Positions 21,247 to 33,600 of a stretch of DNA of 64,000 nucleotides are shown here, in pieces; within the stretch, counting starts at the first letter, position 1, and every line of letters starts with the position of its first letter. Both the position numbers and the translations under genes were made by a program. The notes below the pieces were generated by a model. It was given only the letters and a program-made list of their open reading frames with translations. It did no database searches and was not told where the DNA came from. This DNA comes from Porpolomopsis calyptriformis (Eukaryota > Basidiomycota > Agaricomycetes > Agaricales > Hygrophoraceae): the NCBI GenBank assembly GCA_951640195.1, contig OX621168.1, positions 1,736,001-1,800,000 on the forward strand. Direction: 5' to 3'.

Positions 21247-24200
21247 TCAACGGTACGATTGTTGTGTGTCCACATGAAGCTCATCCCGGGGGAGTAGCAG
21301 CTTTACAATAGCTTCAAATCCTTCCTCAGCTGCGAACGAAAGTGGCGTCCTTTCATTCAAGTCCTCTGAGTCTCTTTCGACATCGTTCCGAGTAAGGAGC
21401 AGCTTCACAATCGCCTCATGTCCTCCCCCAGCTGCATGCGAAAGTGGGGTTCGACCGCGCGAGTCCTTCGAGTCCGCTTCAACATTGTCTTGAGCCAGTA
21501 GCAGCCTCACAACTGCGTGGTGCCCCCCCTCAGCTGCGAACGAAAGCGGCGTTTGACCGCTGTTGGCTATCGAGTTCGGATCAACGTCACCGCGAGTGAG
21601 CAGCAGCTTCGCAACGGCCTCACGCCCTGTGCAAGCAGCCAATGAAAGTGGTGTTTGACCATCCTCGTCCCTCGAGTCAGCTTCAACGTCATCCCTAGCG
21701 AGCAGCAGCCTCGCAGTTGCCTCATGTCCAAATTCAGCTGCTAATGAAAGTGCTGTTTGACCATCCCTATCCTTCAAGTCCATTTTAACATCGTTCCGAG
21801 CAAGCAGAAGCTTCACAACTGCCTCGCGCCCACCCCAAGCGGCATAGTGAAGGGGAGTTTCACAATCTTCATCTTTTGAGTCCACTTCAACATCGTCCCG
21901 GGCAATCAACTGCTTCACAACTGCCTCATGTCCTCTCCAAGCCGCGTACGAAAGTGGCGTTCGACTACATGAGTCCTTTGAGTCCGCATCAACGTTGCCC
22001 CGAGTGAGCAGCAGCTTCACAATTGCCTCGTGTCCTTCTTCAGCTGCGAACGAAAGTGGCGTCTGACCGCCGCTGGCCACCGAGTCAGCGTCTACGTCCT
22101 TTCGAGCGAGCAGGAGGTTCACAACTTCCTCGTGGCCCGCCCAAGCTGCTAATGAAAGCGGTGTTTCGCCATTGTTGTCCTTGGAGTCCGCTTCAACGTC
22201 GTCCCGAGCAAGCAACTGCCTCACGACCGCTTCACGTCCATACTCAGCCGCGAATGAAAGTGGGGTTTGGTCATTATTAGCCTTCGAACCCGCATCAACG
22301 TCCTCGCGAGTCAGCAGCAGCTTCACAACTGCCTCGTGTCCTTCCTCGGCTGCGAATGAAAGCGGTGTCCGACCATTGTTGGCCTTCAAATCTGCATTAA
22401 CATCATTCCTGGAAAGCAGCAACTCCACGACTGCCTCATGTCCATTCGACGCCGCATACAAGAGAGGGGTTCGGCCATCGCTGTCGATATTGTTTGGATC
22501 TCCCCCGTTCTCCAGTTGACGATGGATAATCTCCTCCAAGCCCCAGTAAGCAGACATATGGACGCCCGAAAATTTTCCTGCGAGCTTTCGACCCAAACGG
22601 AAGCGGGGTTGGACAGATGCCAGCATAACTTGACTGGCACAAGCAACTTTAGAATCGTGCCCGAGAAATTTCATTGCCAAATCTCGGATATTCTTTTGAT
22701 GTTGACGCGCATGATAACCCCAATTTCGGGCAGCATAATCAAAGAATGGATTGTCTTTCAGAAGGAATCCAAAATCGTCATCGTCCTCGCAGTAGCCACA
22801 TGCAAATACGTCGAATGAAAGGTATTGGAGACATGCCGCCGCAATAGTCGCCTCCGCATCCAGGAATCGGGATTCGCGATGATTCTCAAAATATTGCTGT
22901 GTTGTATAGTCTAGAAAATGCGCTGAACAAACTACCACATCAATAACGATTCCACTCACGAGAAAGGCGAATGACATGCTGTTCCTTGTCAATCACAACT
23001 AATCCAGCACATACAGAAATCAGCTTCCGTTTGAAGACCAGAGCGCGAGGGTCCATCTTCCTCATCCTCGGCGAAACGGCAAGGGCACATTGGAGCTCCT
23101 CGACAGACAATGGTCGGCAAGCATAGATGATCCATGATAGAACCCGTTTGGCTAATTCCTTGGTATTCGGCTGCCGCTCGATTCGTTCCATTGCTTCATG
23201 GTAAATTTGATCGATCTCGTTTGGTAGATTCTCAAGGACATGAACCACGGCTTCTTCACAGTCTTGTTCTACAAGTGCGTTTAAATGCAGGCGCGCTAGT
23301 AAAAACCTAGAAGGAAAGTCAGATAGAAACTCTTGCAGACTCTTGCGACCGTGAAGATGCTTACATGCCTCGGGACTTGTCAACAATCTGTGCTGTGATA
23401 GTATCTCGCAGATCCACTAGATCTGGATAATTGGCAAGCCGACTTTGAACGTATTTCGCCACATCTTCGTCAGTCGCATGAACATGGAGTCGCTGTGCGT
23501 CACGAAAGTGCTGTTCGATTGAGGGTAGGTCGCGTGAGGTCACCATCAGGTTGATGGGTCCGGATAAAGATCGAAGAGCCTTCAACAATTTTATACGACA
23601 TTCGTTGGTTTCTGTGCATTCATCCAGAGCGTCGACAATGATAAAAACTTTCGAGTACGCCCCAACCTCCACCTCTAATGCTTTGGTCAACTCTTCCAGT
23701 GTCGGGTAAGTGCTTCGAGTTTGGTGGTAATGATGAAATGATTTTACGTTGTCAGATATCGCACCACGATCTTGGACCAGCTGCTTGAGTAGACTTGCGA
23801 TTAGGTGAGTGATGTTCTGCGTGACCTGTTCTTTATAGTTACAGTAGATGAATACAATCCCAACATTGGTGTCCTCGAAGAACATCTGAAGATGGTTCAC
23901 AACAATAGACCTAGTGTTTAGTGATCATCAGTCTAGGATCAAACGAGTGATATACATAATGATATTACGCGAGGATAGTCTTTCCGACACCAGCTGTCAG
24001 AAAAATAATCAGTGGGATAAGTATCACTGATGGAGTTAAACCATACGATTTCCTGGACACCACAAGGTCTGCGATCTCCCATTGCGCCAGGCTTGGAACG
24101 CTTCACATTCGAGAAGCCAATGGCCAGTTCCTGGTTCACGGATTTGTATAAATTCGCTCTGATAAGCCTTGAAGTTGAGGGGGGAGAGCCAGTCTGTGAT

Positions 24201-24376
24201 TTTGCGACGTTCCTGAACTGCAGAGCGTCAGTCCTGGACTTCATGCAAGCAGGCAGACGCCGGATTGGCAGTTCACCTGAGTCATAGCTAGAGTTGAAAT
24301 TATACGTTATCTGATCTCTACCAGCGAGGTGGACCACTTCATTTTGGTGAAAGTTAACACGATGGGCGATGAGCAT
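21247..24376 (-). CDS. NLR-like STAND protein: NACHT plus ankyrin array (copy 1)
   Basis: Exons 24376-24277, 24217-24047, 23993-23969, 23910-23365, 23306-22960 and 22910-21247 give 950 residues. The first exon carries the leader motif VVHLAGRDQITYNF. Next comes the linker ITDWLSPLNFKAYQSE to LWCPGN, typical of basidiomycete NACHT proteins. A 25-nt microexon encodes the P-loop (GVGKTILA, near residue 95), followed by VFIIVDALDEC (Walker B) and INLMVTSRD. A winged-helix-like region (AKRVLSWIIYACRPLSVEEL) and HYTTQQYFENHRE follow. About thirteen 33-residue ankyrin repeats (GRTPLSFAAEEGHEAVVKLL) fill the C-terminus. Predicted cytosolic, ligand-gated signalling ATPase; ligand and output unknown. 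The exon lengths 171, 25, 546 and 347 are identical in copy 2. Confidence 0.85.
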
Positions 24377-25238
24377 CGGGTGAATGGAGGCAATTCCTTC
24401 GGTGAGTAAAACAGATAAAGACATACACGTGACTGATCGCTCCCTGAAGGTGAGAATGGGAATCGCCTTTAAGTTGTACGTCATATCATCCACGCTTTTT
24501 CCCTGGGGATCACCACGAGTGGGCATATCATTGATGGCATTGATAACAGACTTGAAAACCTTGGCAAAGGAGTGGTAGAATATGACTTTTCCCGTGGGTA
24601 GGTACCAAATAGGTGGTGCCAGCATGACATTATGGTTAACCCCCGCAAGTGTTAACCATTGCACATTAATGCGAAATTCAACGATAAACGTGTGTGAAGG
24701 AGTGCTTCAACAATGATCCCTATGGTTTGGCCTCCATACATTGTAACGAGGAGTGCAAGGTGTTTCCTGGTAATGTGTGCTCGATTCGCCTGGCTGCCAT
24801 TGAAGCCTGTGCAGAGGAAAAAATGGGATGTATTATTCCAAGGAAGGGTGCACACCCTGAACCCGTCTTATTTTGATAATAGCTTGCGATCGCGAGGCGA
24901 TCACTACTCTGCCATCAAGATATGATCTGTCTCCTTTGCGGACTGGACAACCTCTGATATCTCGGGTAGGTTTACCAAGTTGCAAAGGGAAGCCAATGGT
25001 GATGAAAGAGTCACAGAGAAGGATCGGGAGGGGATGATGGCTTGGTGGCATGTGATAGGCTGGATCTGCTTGATGATTTAAAGGCCTTGAGCAATGCCTT
25101 GGGTCATAATGATTCGGATGACGAGGAATTACTTGCAGTTCGCGTGGCCGTTGCCAGTGAGGTGGATTGCAGAAATACCATGCGGGAATTCTGGGAGGCG
25201 CTTTGGCTGTTACTTGAAATCGATTTTAGTCTTTACCG
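24377..25238. other. Intergenic region with an inverted repeat
   Basis: About 860 bases between the diverging NACHT-ankyrin 1 and aldolase genes. It contains the inverted repeat at 24632-24659. A short acidic frame without an ATG (25042-25242, with HNDSDDEELLAVRVAVA) may be a gene fragment, but I cannot identify it. Confidence 0.45.
24632..24659. promoter_or_regulatory. Inverted repeat upstream of NACHT-ankyrin 1
   Basis: ATGGTTAAC and GTTAACCAT form nine-base arms around ten bases, about 260 bp upstream of the inferred start of the NACHT-ankyrin 1 gene. Perfect dyads like this can be dimer-binding sites, but no regulator can be named from sequence. Confidence 0.35.
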
Positions 25239-26487
25239 ATGAATCCAATGGTCTATCCTGAAAAGATCGCCAGACCGCTCAAGCCAGGCATATACGCTCC
25301 TGTTCCTACATTTTTCTTACCCGAATCAGAGGATCTGGGTCTGTAATGATTGGCTCTATACTCACCCCGTAATTTCTCTCACTTCCGGTCGATCTCATTC
25401 AGACGTCCCCACCTTCCAGGCCCATGTCGTTCGGTTGGGTAGTATCGGTATTTACCCGCTCATCGCGGGAAGCATGGGAGAGGCCATTCATTTGTCATCT
25501 TCCGAGCGCGTCAGTTTGGTCCAGGCAGCTCGGAAAGCGCTGGACCGCGCAGGCCTGCACTATGTGCCCCTGGTTGCTGGAACGGGCACTGGAAGCACCC
25601 GCGAGACGATCAAACTATGCAAAGACGCAGCAGAGGCAGGCGCAGACTATGCCATCGTCATCGCCAGCGGCTACTTTCTCGCCTCATTGTCTGAAAATCG
25701 AGAGGCTCTGAAAACATTTTGGACAGACGTATCCTGGCAGAGTCCGATTCCTGTCATGATATACAATTGTGAGTCAACCTCACTTGGGTTCCCCTCTGGA
25801 ATCCTTACTGTCATCTCCAGATCCTGGAGCGAGCGGCGGTATTGATTTAGACTCGGACTTCATTATACAACTTGCGACCTCTTGCCCAAATATCTGCGGG
25901 GTGAAACTCACGTACGTCTGTCCGTCTCCTCTTCCCACAGGACCTCTAAGGATGAATGACATACCAAGTTGCGGAAATGTTGGAAAGCTCACTCGAATCA
26001 CCAGTGTTGTTTCCGACCCGTCTTTCGTGACGAACTATCCTCGTAAGAATCAAGATGCTCCTTTCCTTGTGCTCAGCGGCTACGCCGATATCCTCCTCCC
26101 ATCTATACTCGCCAATGGCCATGGTGTCATCACCGGCCTCGCCAACATCGCTCCCGTCAGTTCACACATTAAGACCCCTTGCACCGTTTTCATCATGTTC
26201 TTGTTTAACAGCTTTCTATTATAAATTTATTTGCTGCCTCAAAAGCCGCGCGACTGGCCTTCGATCTCCAAGTTCCTAATTTTCAAAACGTCATCGCACA
26301 AGCGGATTTCGTAATCGCTAAAGCCTCCATCGCAGGCACCAAATCCCTGCTTGAGAAATTACACGGTTACGGTGGTGCACCACGGAGACCATTGCTACCC
26401 CTAAAAGCCGAAGAGGCGCAAGCATTGTGGGACCACCCTGACGTACAACAGCTTGTTAGAATGGAACAACTCTGGGATGAAATCTAG
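25239..26487 (+). CDS. DHDPS/HOGA-family aldolase
   Basis: Exons 25239-25338, 25403-25768, 25821-25911, 25969-26155 and 26212-26487 give 339 residues. It belongs to the (beta/alpha)8-barrel dihydrodipicolinate synthase/4-hydroxy-2-oxoglutarate aldolase family. Visible motifs are GIYAPVPTFF, the substrate loop AGSMGEAIHLSSSER, LVAGTGTGSTRETI, the tyrosine in IYNYPGASGG, and the Schiff-base lysine in CGVKLTCGN. Fungi make lysine through alpha-aminoadipate, so a role in hydroxyproline or sugar-acid breakdown is more likely than DapA activity. That is inference. All introns are GT-AG, 52-64 nt. Confidence 0.85.
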
Positions 26488-26853
26488 GAGATCCGAATGC
26501 TGCCTGGTCTGGCATTGTTTGTATATGGCTCTGGGCGTCCGAGTTTTTATTGGACGTTGAATAATTGTATTTTACGAGGAAGCCGCGGTGCTCTTCTCGT
26601 CTCTCGTCTTCTCGTTTAAGACCAAAGATGTTCCAGCATATCACTGACAGTGACTGAAGAGTTGGTGACTGCGAACGACTCAGGCAAGATCTCAAAAATG
26701 GTGTGCTACGATCGAGTCGATATGTGTGGTCGAAGTGATGTTCAAGGGGACCATTCGGAAAGACAAAGTAAACGTACAGCAGGAGACACAATCGAGTGTA
26801 TTAGAGAAGAGGCGGTGTTACATTAGTAAGGTCACTCAGTGCTCACCTCCATC
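26488..26853. other. Intergenic region carrying the duplicated segment
   Basis: About 370 bases between the aldolase and TPR-NLR copy 2. Most of its second half is copy B of the dispersed repeat also found at 8752-8880. Confidence 0.5.
26683..26810 (+). repeat. Dispersed repeat, copy B
   Basis: Partner of the segment at 8752-8880, same orientation. The alignment by eye shows several blocks of eight or more identical bases separated by substitutions and a gap of about ten bases. It ends about 45 bp before the start codon of TPR-NLR copy 2. Confidence 0.6.
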
Positions 26854-29800
26854 ATGGCAAGCACATCTTTGCCCACAACCCAGTTCCATGAAAGCACGGT
26901 CAACTTTATCGGCCATGATCAATTCAACTTGAACCAAAACATTCATATCTATCAGCAAAGTGAGTCGGCGCAGTAATGTAATGGCTCGAGCGGTGGCCTA
27001 GACGGTCATTTTGCCTTCTGCGTTCGCAAAAAGCGGTCTCGCCTTTACTATATCTTATCTGACTTCTATTATCAACTAGATCGTGAACTTGGACCAGTGT
27101 CTCCATGATCCATCAATGATTCCCCCGCCGGTCGTCTCTCTGTCCACTTTACTGGAAGAAACAAGGAGGTAGATTTCTTACGGAATGCTTTGAGCAAGAC
27201 GCAGGGCGCTATACCAAGTTGTTGCGCTGTATATGGAATGCCTGGCGTCGGCAAGTCACAGCTAGTATTGCACTACGCAAAAGAATCATTCGACGGGGAC
27301 CAGTATTCGTATATATTCTGGATATCAGCCACTAGCGTCGATAAGCTAAAAGATGGACTTGCAAAAGTTCTCGATCTTGTCCGTCATCCCGATCGTCACC
27401 TGCAGGATCAAGACGCAAAGCTGACTGCAGCTCGACTATGGTTAGAAGGCGCTCATGAGAATTGGCTTCTCATCTTCGATAACGTCCACCGGAGTTCAAT
27501 TGACTTTTTTGAGACGCACCTTCCTCGCCGAAATGTGCGGGGCAATGTTCTCTTCACGACGCGAACGGAAGACGTCGCTGAGGTCCTGGTGACTATGGGA
27601 GAAAATCATGATTCCAAATTCCAACTTCACCCTCTTGAACTGCGCGATTCTGCCAACCTTCTTTTACAAGATGCTAGTGTCGATATGGAGCCTTCTCTAT
27701 TAAGCCGAGCCGAGGAATTGGTCAAATGCGTTGGTTGCCTACCTCTTGCCGTTGTCCAAGCGGCATCATTTATGAGAAAAACTCACACCACTCTTGATGA
27801 AATGTACGAAATGTACACGGGCAATGAAAAGATAGTTGTGAGTTGATGTACACCAAAGTATTGTTCATGTCCTTTGTTTACTCGTAACGGCAGGTTGTCG
27901 AATGGGAGAATGACTTGACTCGTTACCAGGAGCGATCTGTAGCAACTACGTTCACCAAGCAGTTTGATGAGCTGCTAGAAGAATCCGCTGATATCAGCAA
28001 TCTCTTCAAAATTCTTTCTTTCCTTGACCCAGAAAATATCCCGGTTACAATGATCACTGAAGGGGCCAAAGAGTGGTTGCACCCACAGCACCCATTACAG
28101 GATATCCCATCTCAACCTGAACACGATTCTCATATATTCAGCGAGTTTCGTTCATTGGTTGCCCTGGTTTGCTCCGCGGCAAAATTCCGGACGTCCCTAC
28201 AGAAACTACAGGCACTATCTTTGGTGGAATATCGATCTACTGAGCGAAACTCTTCGTTGTGGATTCACGATTTAATCCGATTTATAAAGCACGAAGGTTC
28301 GAAGAAAGAAGACACGTATCGCGAATGGCTTCAGTCATCAATTTCACTGATTTGTGGTGCGTCCCGACGCATAGGAGATCCCGAATCACCGGAGCGGTGG
28401 GCTGCCTGTGAAGAGTTCATGCCACATTTTCGGTCGCTAAATCGGTTGTGGAATAATGAGTATGGTGTGAACCTTGAACTGATTCACACCAATGCGTGGA
28501 TCGCGTTGTATTTGACCAGTCGGGCAAGATACGATGAAGCTGAATCGCTGTTGAAGCCAGTCCTTGAAGTATACGAAACGAAGTTCGGATGCGAACATCG
28601 GTTTACGCTTACGTCGGTGAACAACCTTGCATATATTTACCAGTCGCAAGGACGATACGATGAGGCTGAGAGGCTCCACAAGCGTGCACTAGCTAGCGGA
28701 GAGGAGCATCTTGGCGCCTACCACCCATCCTCGCTTACATCTATGGACAACCTCGCAGGCGTTTACTTGTCACAAGGACGATACGACGAGGCTGAGACGC
28801 TCCACAAGCGGGCACTAGCTGCCAGAGAAAAGCACCTGGGAGCTGAACACCCAGGCACGCTTACATCAGCAAACAACCTTGCAGTACTTTACAAGTTACA
28901 AGGACGATACGATGAGGCTGAGACACTCCATAAACGGGCATTGGCTAGATGTGAGGAAAATCTGGGTGCAAACCACCAATACACGCTTACGTCGGCGTGC
29001 AACCTCGCACAAGTTTACTGTTCACAAGGACGATACGAAGAGGCTGAGACGCTTCACAAGCGGGCGTTAGCTGGCGCCGAGGAGCATCTGGGCGCCGACC
29101 ATCCAGACACGCTTACGTCCGCGAACAACCTTGCAGAAGTTTACCATTCACAAGGACGATACGAAGAGGCTGAGACGCTCCACAAGCGGGTACTAGCTGC
29201 CAGAGAAGAGCATCTGGGCACTGAACACCCAGGCACGCTTACGTCGGCGAACAACCTTGCACAAGTTTACTGTTCACAAGGACGATATGAAGAGGCTGAG
29301 ACACTTCACAAGCGGGCGTTAGCTGGCGCCGAGGAGCATCTGGGCGCCGACCATCCAGTCACGCTTACGTCCGCGAACAACCTCACAGAAGTTTACCGTT
29401 CACAAGGACGATACGACGAGGCTGAGACGCTCCACAAGCGGGCATTAGCTGGCGGGGAGGAGCATCTGGGCGCCGACCATCCAGGCACGCTTACGTCGGC
29501 GAACAACCTCGCACAAGTTTACTGTTCACAAGGACGATACGACGAGGCTGAGACGCTCCTCAAGCGGGCATTAGCCGGGCATCTGGGCGCCGACCACCCA
29601 GACATGCTTACGTCTCTGGACAATCTCACACAAGTTTACGGTTCACAAGGACGATACGACGAGGCTGAGACGCACAACAAGCGGGCATTAGCTGGTTTCG
29701 AGAAGTATCTGGGTGCCGACCACCCAAACACGCTCATGTCGGTGCATAACCTCGCACAACTTTACCACTTACAAAGACAATATTGCGAGGCTGAGACACT

Positions 29801-29954
29801 CTACAAGCGGGCTGTCGCCGGCTTTGAGAAGTCCCTAGGGGCCCATCATCCAATTACTCAGGGAGCGGCAGAGATCCTTGCTCATCTCTATCGGTCACTG
29901 GGGCGACTCGAAGAAGCGGAAGCCATTGTACAGAAGTTTTCTCTGCCAAACTAG
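26854..29954 (+). CDS. NLR-like STAND protein: NB-ARC plus TPR array (copy 2), in-frame TGA
   Basis: Exon 1 (26854-26959) encodes a leader with TVNFIGHDQFNLNQ. The NB-ARC exon ends at 27837 and the TPR exon is 27894-29954. The NTPase has P-loop GMPGVGKSQ, LIFDNVHR, NVLFTTRTED and GCLPLAVVQA. About eleven 42-residue TPRs follow (YDEAETLHKRALAG...LGADHPDTL), again with 252-bp higher-order copies. By homology with copy 1 the second exon should start at about 27080 after AACTAG, but that frame meets TGA at 27106-27108, before the conserved LSVHFTGR. An alternative acceptor near 27171 (GGTAG) is in phase but removes that block. The gene is thus a recent pseudogene, uses different splicing, or the TGA is a sequence error. 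Confidence 0.7.
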
Positions 29955-30674
29955 CCCAGATACGTAGAAATCGACCGGGGAAGGTCGAACGTCCATCCGT
30001 GAATGTAAGTTTCTTATTATTCTTGCAAGGACCTCTGTTTCATCATCTTACTAGGTTTCTCTCCTGTGTTGTTGTCTAAGCCTCCACGTTAGTCCCCATC
30101 ATGGATTAGCAGTACGTGACATTCGACTTCATTGATTCATCTAAGGTTACTAACCCGAGTACTTGTGATGCAGAGCCATAGATCGTTTTTTGAGGATGTA
30201 GCTATCCGCGTTTCGATCTGCTCGCCACTATCGTAGTTTGCTTGGGTCGTGATAAAGTAATACGGGCCGGGGGTGGTAGGAGGGTTGGTTTTGAGGGAGT
30301 TAGTATTATCTTCAACGCTGTCGTCTAGCATGCGTCCGAAACAAATTGTGTAGGAGCCAAGTATGCTGGTGAGCAACAGATGTAGGGTTCAGCTGGCTGG
30401 TGTTCTCGTCAATTGCAAGGTAAACTCAACTTCACAGGGCACTGAGTCGGTCGAACTTGTTGGAACAAATGAGTCCCTCCTTTGTTAGATGACGTTCTCG
30501 TTGAGTAGCTCTTCATCTCAGCTCCCAAATGGCTAATAGGCAATTATACTTGGCACGAACTACCATTTGCGTAGATTGTAGTACCAAAATACATAGGCCC
30601 TGTAAGGGAAAAGAATCTTGCATATCTCCCTGTCCAAGCAACGTCTCCAACGGTAAACCGAGGCTGAATCACAC
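29955..30674. other. Intergenic region between two convergent NLR-like genes
   Basis: About 720 bases separate the stops of TPR-NLR 2 and NACHT-ankyrin 2. A minus-strand frame at 30137-30376 (with TTPGPYYFITTQANYDSG) may be a protein fragment, but no family could be assigned. No repeat or RNA gene was seen. Confidence 0.45.
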
Positions 30675-33600
30675 CTATTGCCAACTGTGTACACATGCGG
30701 TGTTTAACGAGCCCACTTCAAAATTGTCGCAACGGAACAGCAGCAGCTTGACAACGGCCTCGTTTCCGTACTGGGCTGCGAATGAAAGTGGTGTCCGACC
30801 ATCGTCAGCCTTGGAGTTCACTTCAACGTCGTCATGAGCAAGCAGCAGCTTTACAATCGTCTCGTGTCCATTCTGGGCTGCAAATGATAGTGGCGTTCGG
30901 CCATTGTTGGCCTTCGAGTCTGCCTTGACATCGTTCCGAGCAAGCAGCAGCTCCACAACCGCCCCATGTCCTTCCTCAGCAGCAAATGAAAGCGGTGTTC
31001 GAGCTTCGCCATCCTTTGGGTCCGCTTCAACATCGTCCCGAGCAAGGAGTCGTTCCACAACAGCATGGTGCCCTCTCGAAGCAGCAAATGAAAGTGGCGT
31101 TCGGCCGTCCTCGTCCTTCCAGTTCAGTTCAACGGCATCCAAGGCGAGCAGCAGCCCCACGACTGCCTCGTGTCCCTCCTCAGCTGCGAACGAAATGGGC
31201 GTTCGACCATTGTTGGCCTTGGAATTCACATCAACGTCGGCCCGAGCAAGCAACTGCTTTGCAATTGCCTCGTATCCGTGCTGGGCAGTAAATGAAAGTG
31301 GAGATCGACCGTTCCGATTCTTCGGGTCCCCTTCGACACCATCCAAAGCGAGCAGCAGCTTTAGGATAGCCTCGCGTTCTTCCTCAGCCGCAAACAGAAG
31401 CGGTGTTCGGCCGTACGAGTCCTTCGAATCTGGTTCAATACCGTCCTGAGCCAGAAGTAGATTCACAACCGCCTCACGTCCGTACTGAGCCGCAAACGAG
31501 AGTGGCGTTCGGCCATTGTCGGCCTTGGAGTTCACTTCAACGTCGTCCCGAGCAAGTAGTAGTTTTACAACTGCCTCTTGTCCTTCCTCAGCTGCGAATG
31601 AAAGGGGTGTTCGACCACTGTGAGACCTTGAGTCTGCCTTGACATCGTTCCTCGCGAGCAGCAGCTTCGTAGCTCTCTCGCATCCATTCGAAGAGGCAAA
31701 TGAAAATGGGGTTCGACCCTCGTCGTCGCTTGAGTCTGCTTGAACATCATCCCGAGCAAGCAACAGTTTCATGACCGCTTCTTGCCCTCTCCAAACAGCA
31801 AATGAAAGAGGTGTCCGACCATTGTTGGCCTTCGAGTCCGGTACAACATCACGCCGAGCAAGCAGCAGTTTCACAACTGCCTCGTGTCCTTCCTCAGCTG
31901 CCAATGAAAGAGGGGTTCGGCCATTGTTTGCCTTCCAGTCTGCTTCAACATCACCTTCCATAAGCAGCAGTTTCACCACTGCCTCGTGACCTTTCCAAGC
32001 CGCAAATGAAAGTGCCGTTCGACGATAAGAGTCCTTCGAATTCGATTGAACACTCTTCTTCCCGAGCAACAACTTGACGACTGCTTCGTGCCCTCCAGAT
32101 GCCGCAAATGAAAGGGGCGTTCGGCGATTGTCCGCGAGTGAGTCTGGTTCAACATCATCCCTGGCAAGCAGCAGTTTCACAACTGCCTCGTGTCCTTCCT
32201 CAGCTGCGAAGGATAGCGGCGTTCGACGATTATTGGCCTTCAAGTCCGCCTTAACATTGTTCCGAGCTAGCAGCAGCTTCACAGCTGCCTCGTTCCCTCT
32301 CGATGCGGCAAACGAAAGTGGTGTCCGACCATTTTTGGCCCTAGAGTCTGGTTGAACATCATCTCGAGCAAGCAGAAGTTTCAACACTGCCTCGTGTCCT
32401 TCTTCCGCTGCGAGAGAAAGCGGCGTTCGATTATTATTGGCCCTTGAGTCTGCCATAACGTTGCTCCGAGCAAGCAGCAGCTTCACAATTGCCTCATGTC
32501 CCTTCGAGGCAGCGAATGAAAGTGGCGATCGACCATCGCTATCCTTCGAGGCTACTTCGACATCGTCCCTATCAAGCAAGAGTTTGACAACTGCTTCATA
32601 TCCATATTCTGCTGCAAACGAAAGGGGTGTCCGACCCTGCCACTCCTTGGCGTCCGCCTCAATATCGCCCCGAGCAAGCAACAATTTTACCGCTCCCTCG
32701 TGTCCTTGCCAAGCTGCAAATGACAGTGGCGTTCGACCATGGTCGTCTTTCCAGTTCAGTTCAACATCATCCCGAGCAAGCAGCAATTTTACAAATCCCT
32801 CGTGTCCCTGCTCAGCCGCAAATGAAAGGGGCGTTCGACCGTTGTTGGCCTTCGGGTCTGCGTTAACGTCGTTCCGAGCCAACAGTAAATTCACAACCGT
32901 CTCGTGCCCATTTGTCGTTGCGTAGGAGAGTGGTGTCCGGCCCTCGCTGTCGGCCTGGTTTACATCGGCCCCATTTTCTAGCTGGCAATAAATAATCTGG
33001 TCCAAGCCCCAGCAAGCAGACATGTGGATGCCGGAAAAGTTCCTCGTAAAGTTTTGGCTATATTGGAACCCAGGTTGGACATGTACCAGCATAACTTGAC
33101 TTGCACATTCAACTTTAGAATTATCCTGGAAAAAATCCATGGCCAAATTTTTAATACTCTCTTGACATTGGCGTGCATGGTGACCCCAATTTTGGGCAGC
33201 ATAGCGGAGGAATGGATTGTCTTTCAAAAGGGATTCAAACTCGTCGTCGTCCTCGCAGTAACCGCGTGCAAATATGTCGAATGAAAGGTACTGGAGGCAC
33301 GTCGCTGCAATAGTGGCCTCGGCTTCCAGAAATAGGGATTCCCATCGATTCTCGAAATAACGCTGAGTTGTGTAGTCTGTAGAAAGCTCGTTGAATATAT
33401 TATTACGTCAATAAATGTTGTACCCACGAGCAAGGCGAATGACATGCTGATCTTTGTCAATTACAACCAGCCCGGCACATACAGACACGAGCTTCTGCTT
33501 GAAGAGAAGAGCATAAGGATTTAACGTCCTCATTTTCGGAGAAACCGCAAGGGCATGTTGGAGCTCCTTGACAAACAATGGTCGACGCGCATATATTATC

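Noticed and set aside
22911..22959. A 37-nt version of the fifth intron of NACHT-ankyrin 1 ending at TTCAG
   Set aside because: The 49-nt version ending at TTCTAG gives SHYTTQQYF, matching the same join in copy 2.
26456..26791. Minus-strand frame with NGPLEHHFDHTYRLDRST
   Set aside because: It overlaps the dispersed repeat and the end of the aldolase gene; the frame is broken in the other repeat copy, so it is probably not a protein.
30700..32950. Plus-strand frames rich in Ser/Ala with a 33-codon period
   Set aside because: They are the complementary strand of the ankyrin array and only mirror its repeat structure.
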